Assembly: GCF_036588685.1 (NCBI RefSeq) | Contig: NC_086379.1 | Span: 76,477,727 to 76,541,726, forward strand | Length of the DNA: 64,000 bases | Source: Mytilus trossulus | Taxonomy: Eukaryota > Mollusca > Bivalvia > Mytilida > Mytilidae | Reading direction: 5' to 3' | Shown: in pieces, positions 62,490-64,000 of the stretch | Layout: every line of letters begins with the position of its first letter | Numbering within the stretch: the first letter of the stretch is position 1 | The notes under the pieces: generated by a model | Databases searched by the model: none | What the model was told of the DNA's origin: nothing | What the model saw: only the letters and a program-made list of their open reading frames with translations | Made by a program: the position numbers and the translations under genes

Positions 62490-64000
62490 AACTTCTACTT
62501 CTACTTCTACTTCTACTATGTAATGACCGCCTTCAACACGTTGAAGTTTACGTCACTTGTACTGCGCATTGCTTTGTGAAGATATATACAGTGAAATATA
62601 ACAAATTTGTGATAGTAAACAAAACAAAAAAAAAAAAAAACAAAAAAAAAAATTTTGCATATTTTTAATTTATTATTTTTAAATATTAAGATAAAACTAT
62701 TTACACATGATGAATTTACGGGCTGTAGGTGTAGTTTGAGACGGCTACTTTGAACGACTCTATAGAGTCGCTCATCACAATACTCAGGGGAAGGCTGTTC
62801 CAGATTTTAATTGTGCGTGGGAAAAATGATTGTTGTCTTATTTGTGTTCGCCAGGATGGAATTTGGTATGAGAGTGTGTGCATGTTCCTGGACTGTCTGA
62901 GCGGTTGAATTAATCTGTCTGTTTTTGTGATAGCAATGAGGTGATATGAAATTTTATAGAACATGACCAGGCGTGCATCAGTTCTTCTCTGTGCCAGGTC
63001 TCTCCATTTCAAATGATCTAGCATGTCACTAACGCTTGAAGTGTTTCTGTGTCGGTAAGTGACATATCTAGCAGCCCTTCTTTGTACTTTTTCTATCTTG
63101 TTAATATCCTCAGTAAAGTAAGGGTCCCAAACTGAACAGGCATATTCTAGTGATGGTCTGACTAAAGATTTATATGCCTGTTCCTTTACTGAGGTGGAAC
63201 TGATGTTAAGATTCCTTCGAAGAAAACCTAGTGTGCTGTTGGCTTTATTACAGATGTTGTTAATATGACTGTGCCATTTTAAGTCTGATTGAATTGTCAC
63301 ACCTAGGTAATTTGCCTTATCAACATGTTCAAGAGTGTGGCCATGTAGAGTGTAATTATATACGAATGGATTTTTATTTCGGCTGATGGACATGACATTA
63401 CACTTGTCAGGATGAAAAGCCATTTTCCATGTATTTTCCCAAATGCCTAGTGTGTTGAGGTCTTTTTGAAGGGTTTCGCAATCACTGTTTGATTTTATTA
63501 CCAGATATGCAATGGTGTCGTCTGCAAATAGGCGTATGGTGGAATTTAGCCCAACTGGTATGTCGTTTATGTAAAATAAAAACAGACTTGGGCCCAGAAC
63601 AGATCCTTGAGGCACTCCGGACTTTACAGGGACATAGCCTGAAGTCTCACCCTCTAGGATAACTGCTTGGGTACGACATGATAAGAAGCCCTGTATCCAT
63701 GCATTTGTTTTCCCCTGTATCCCATAGTAGTTTAATTTGTGTGTTAACAAGTTATGACTGACTTTATCAAAAGCTTTGGAGAAATCCATTATAAGTACAT
63801 CTGTTTGTTTTGAGTTTGCCATATTTTTAGTGACATCATCTACAAATTCCAAAAGTTGAGTTTCACAAGATCTGTTTTTTCGAAAGCCGTGTTGTAGGGG
63901 ATACAGGATGTTATGTTTGTCTGCGTGTGTCATGATTGCGCTAACTACAATATGTTCCATAAGTTTACAACATATACATGTCAAAGAAATAGGTCTATAA
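62490..64000 (-). mobile_element. Non-LTR retrotransposon, 3' part (truncated by window edge)
   Basis: The reverse transcriptase ORF at 62716-64000 is followed on the minus strand by a ~200-nt 3' UTR containing the hairpin CTTCAAC-GT-GTTGAAG (about 62530-62545). It ends in a hexanucleotide microsatellite (GTAGAA, about four copies, 62490-62517). Short 3' microsatellite ends without a poly(A) tail are typical of the CR1/L2 group of LINEs. The 5' end lies outside the window. Confidence 0.75.
62716..64000 (-). CDS. Reverse transcriptase of a non-LTR (LINE) retrotransposon, 5'-partial
   Basis: The frame is open from the window edge (YRPISL before the first in-window TTG) to a stop at 62716, about 427 codons, so the true start is outside. 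Counting from the residue at 63984, RT motif A is DVLIMDFSKAFDKVSH (catalytic D67), motif B is SGVPQGSVLGP (from S122) and the catalytic motif C is FADD (154-157). A thumb region with RTQAV and LGVTIQSDLKWHSHI follows. FADD and the motif style place it in the CR1/jockey-type LINEs; the clade needs a tree. The protein copies the element RNA by target-primed reverse transcription. No stops or frameshifts are visible, so this copy may be young or still active. An endonuclease domain would lie upstream, outside the window. Confidence 0.92.
   Translation of the reverse strand, partial: YRPISLTCICCKLMEHIVVSAIMTHADKHNILYPLQHGFRKNRSCETQLLEFVDDVTKNMANSKQTDVLIMDFSKAFDKVSHNLLTHKLNYYGIQGKTNAWIQGFLSCRTQAVILEGETSGYVPVKSGVPQGSVLGPSLFLFYINDIPVGLNSTIRLFADDTIAYLVIKSNSDCETLQKDLNTLGIWENTWKMAFHPDKCNVMSISRNKNPFVYNYTLHGHTLEHVDKANYLGVTIQSDLKWHSHINNICNKANSTLGFLRRNLNISSTSVKEQAYKSLVRPSLEYACSVWDPYFTEDINKIEKVQRRAARYVTYRHRNTSSVSDMLDHLKWRDLAQRRTDARLVMFYKISYHLIAITKTDRLIQPLRQSRNMHTLSYQIPSWRTQIRQQSFFPRTIKIWNSLPLSIVMSDSIESFKVAVSNYTYSP

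Noticed and set aside
62620-62660. A-rich tract as a poly(A) tail of the minus-strand LINE
   Set aside because: The tract is A-rich on the plus strand, so it reads as T-rich in the element's orientation and lies inside its 3' UTR.

Overview
The window looks like nuclear DNA of a bivalve mollusc, most likely a marine mussel (Mytilus or a close relative). The reasons are AT-rich sequence, animal genes with introns, and dense interspersed repeats that I recognise as typical of mussel genomes. One of these repeats carries hammerhead ribozyme motifs. The species call is inference from recognition, not a database match.

Layout. Positions 1-14332 are one block of satellite DNA. Monomers of about 165-189 bp run forward from 1 to about 4640 and in the opposite orientation from there to 14332. 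The reverse part contains a near-identical 10-monomer higher-order repeat of about 1.75 kb. From 14333 to 18336 lie nested transposable elements. Positions 18969-21663 hold a three-exon ALKBH5 gene (m6A RNA demethylase, 344 aa), followed by about 4 kb of AT-rich, repeat-poor sequence. Positions 26000-39700 are a mosaic of hammerhead-bearing repeats, palindrome-ended tandem-core elements, SINE pieces and a broken reverse transcriptase relic. A single-exon RING plus TRAF-type zinc-finger gene lies at 40011-41012. Positions 41100-53100 are again repeats, with a second RT relic and opposed copies of one retroelement 3' end. NUDT1 (MTH1, 8-oxo-dGTPase, 155 aa, three exons, minus strand) occupies 53379-55957. 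From 56560 to 61674 lie further DNA elements, two of them with clear target-site duplications. The window ends inside an apparently intact non-LTR reverse transcriptase ORF on the minus strand.

The three host genes have unrelated roles (RNA demethylation, probable ubiquitin ligation, nucleotide-pool sanitation), and nothing suggests a shared pathway. The structural highlights are the nested satellite hierarchy with a polarity switch at about 4640; about nine hammerhead-bearing repeat copies, one arranged like a small retrozyme with a 343-bp spacing; two unrelated element families sharing one architecture; and a layered record of insertions. No tRNA, rRNA, CRISPR array or viral gene was found.
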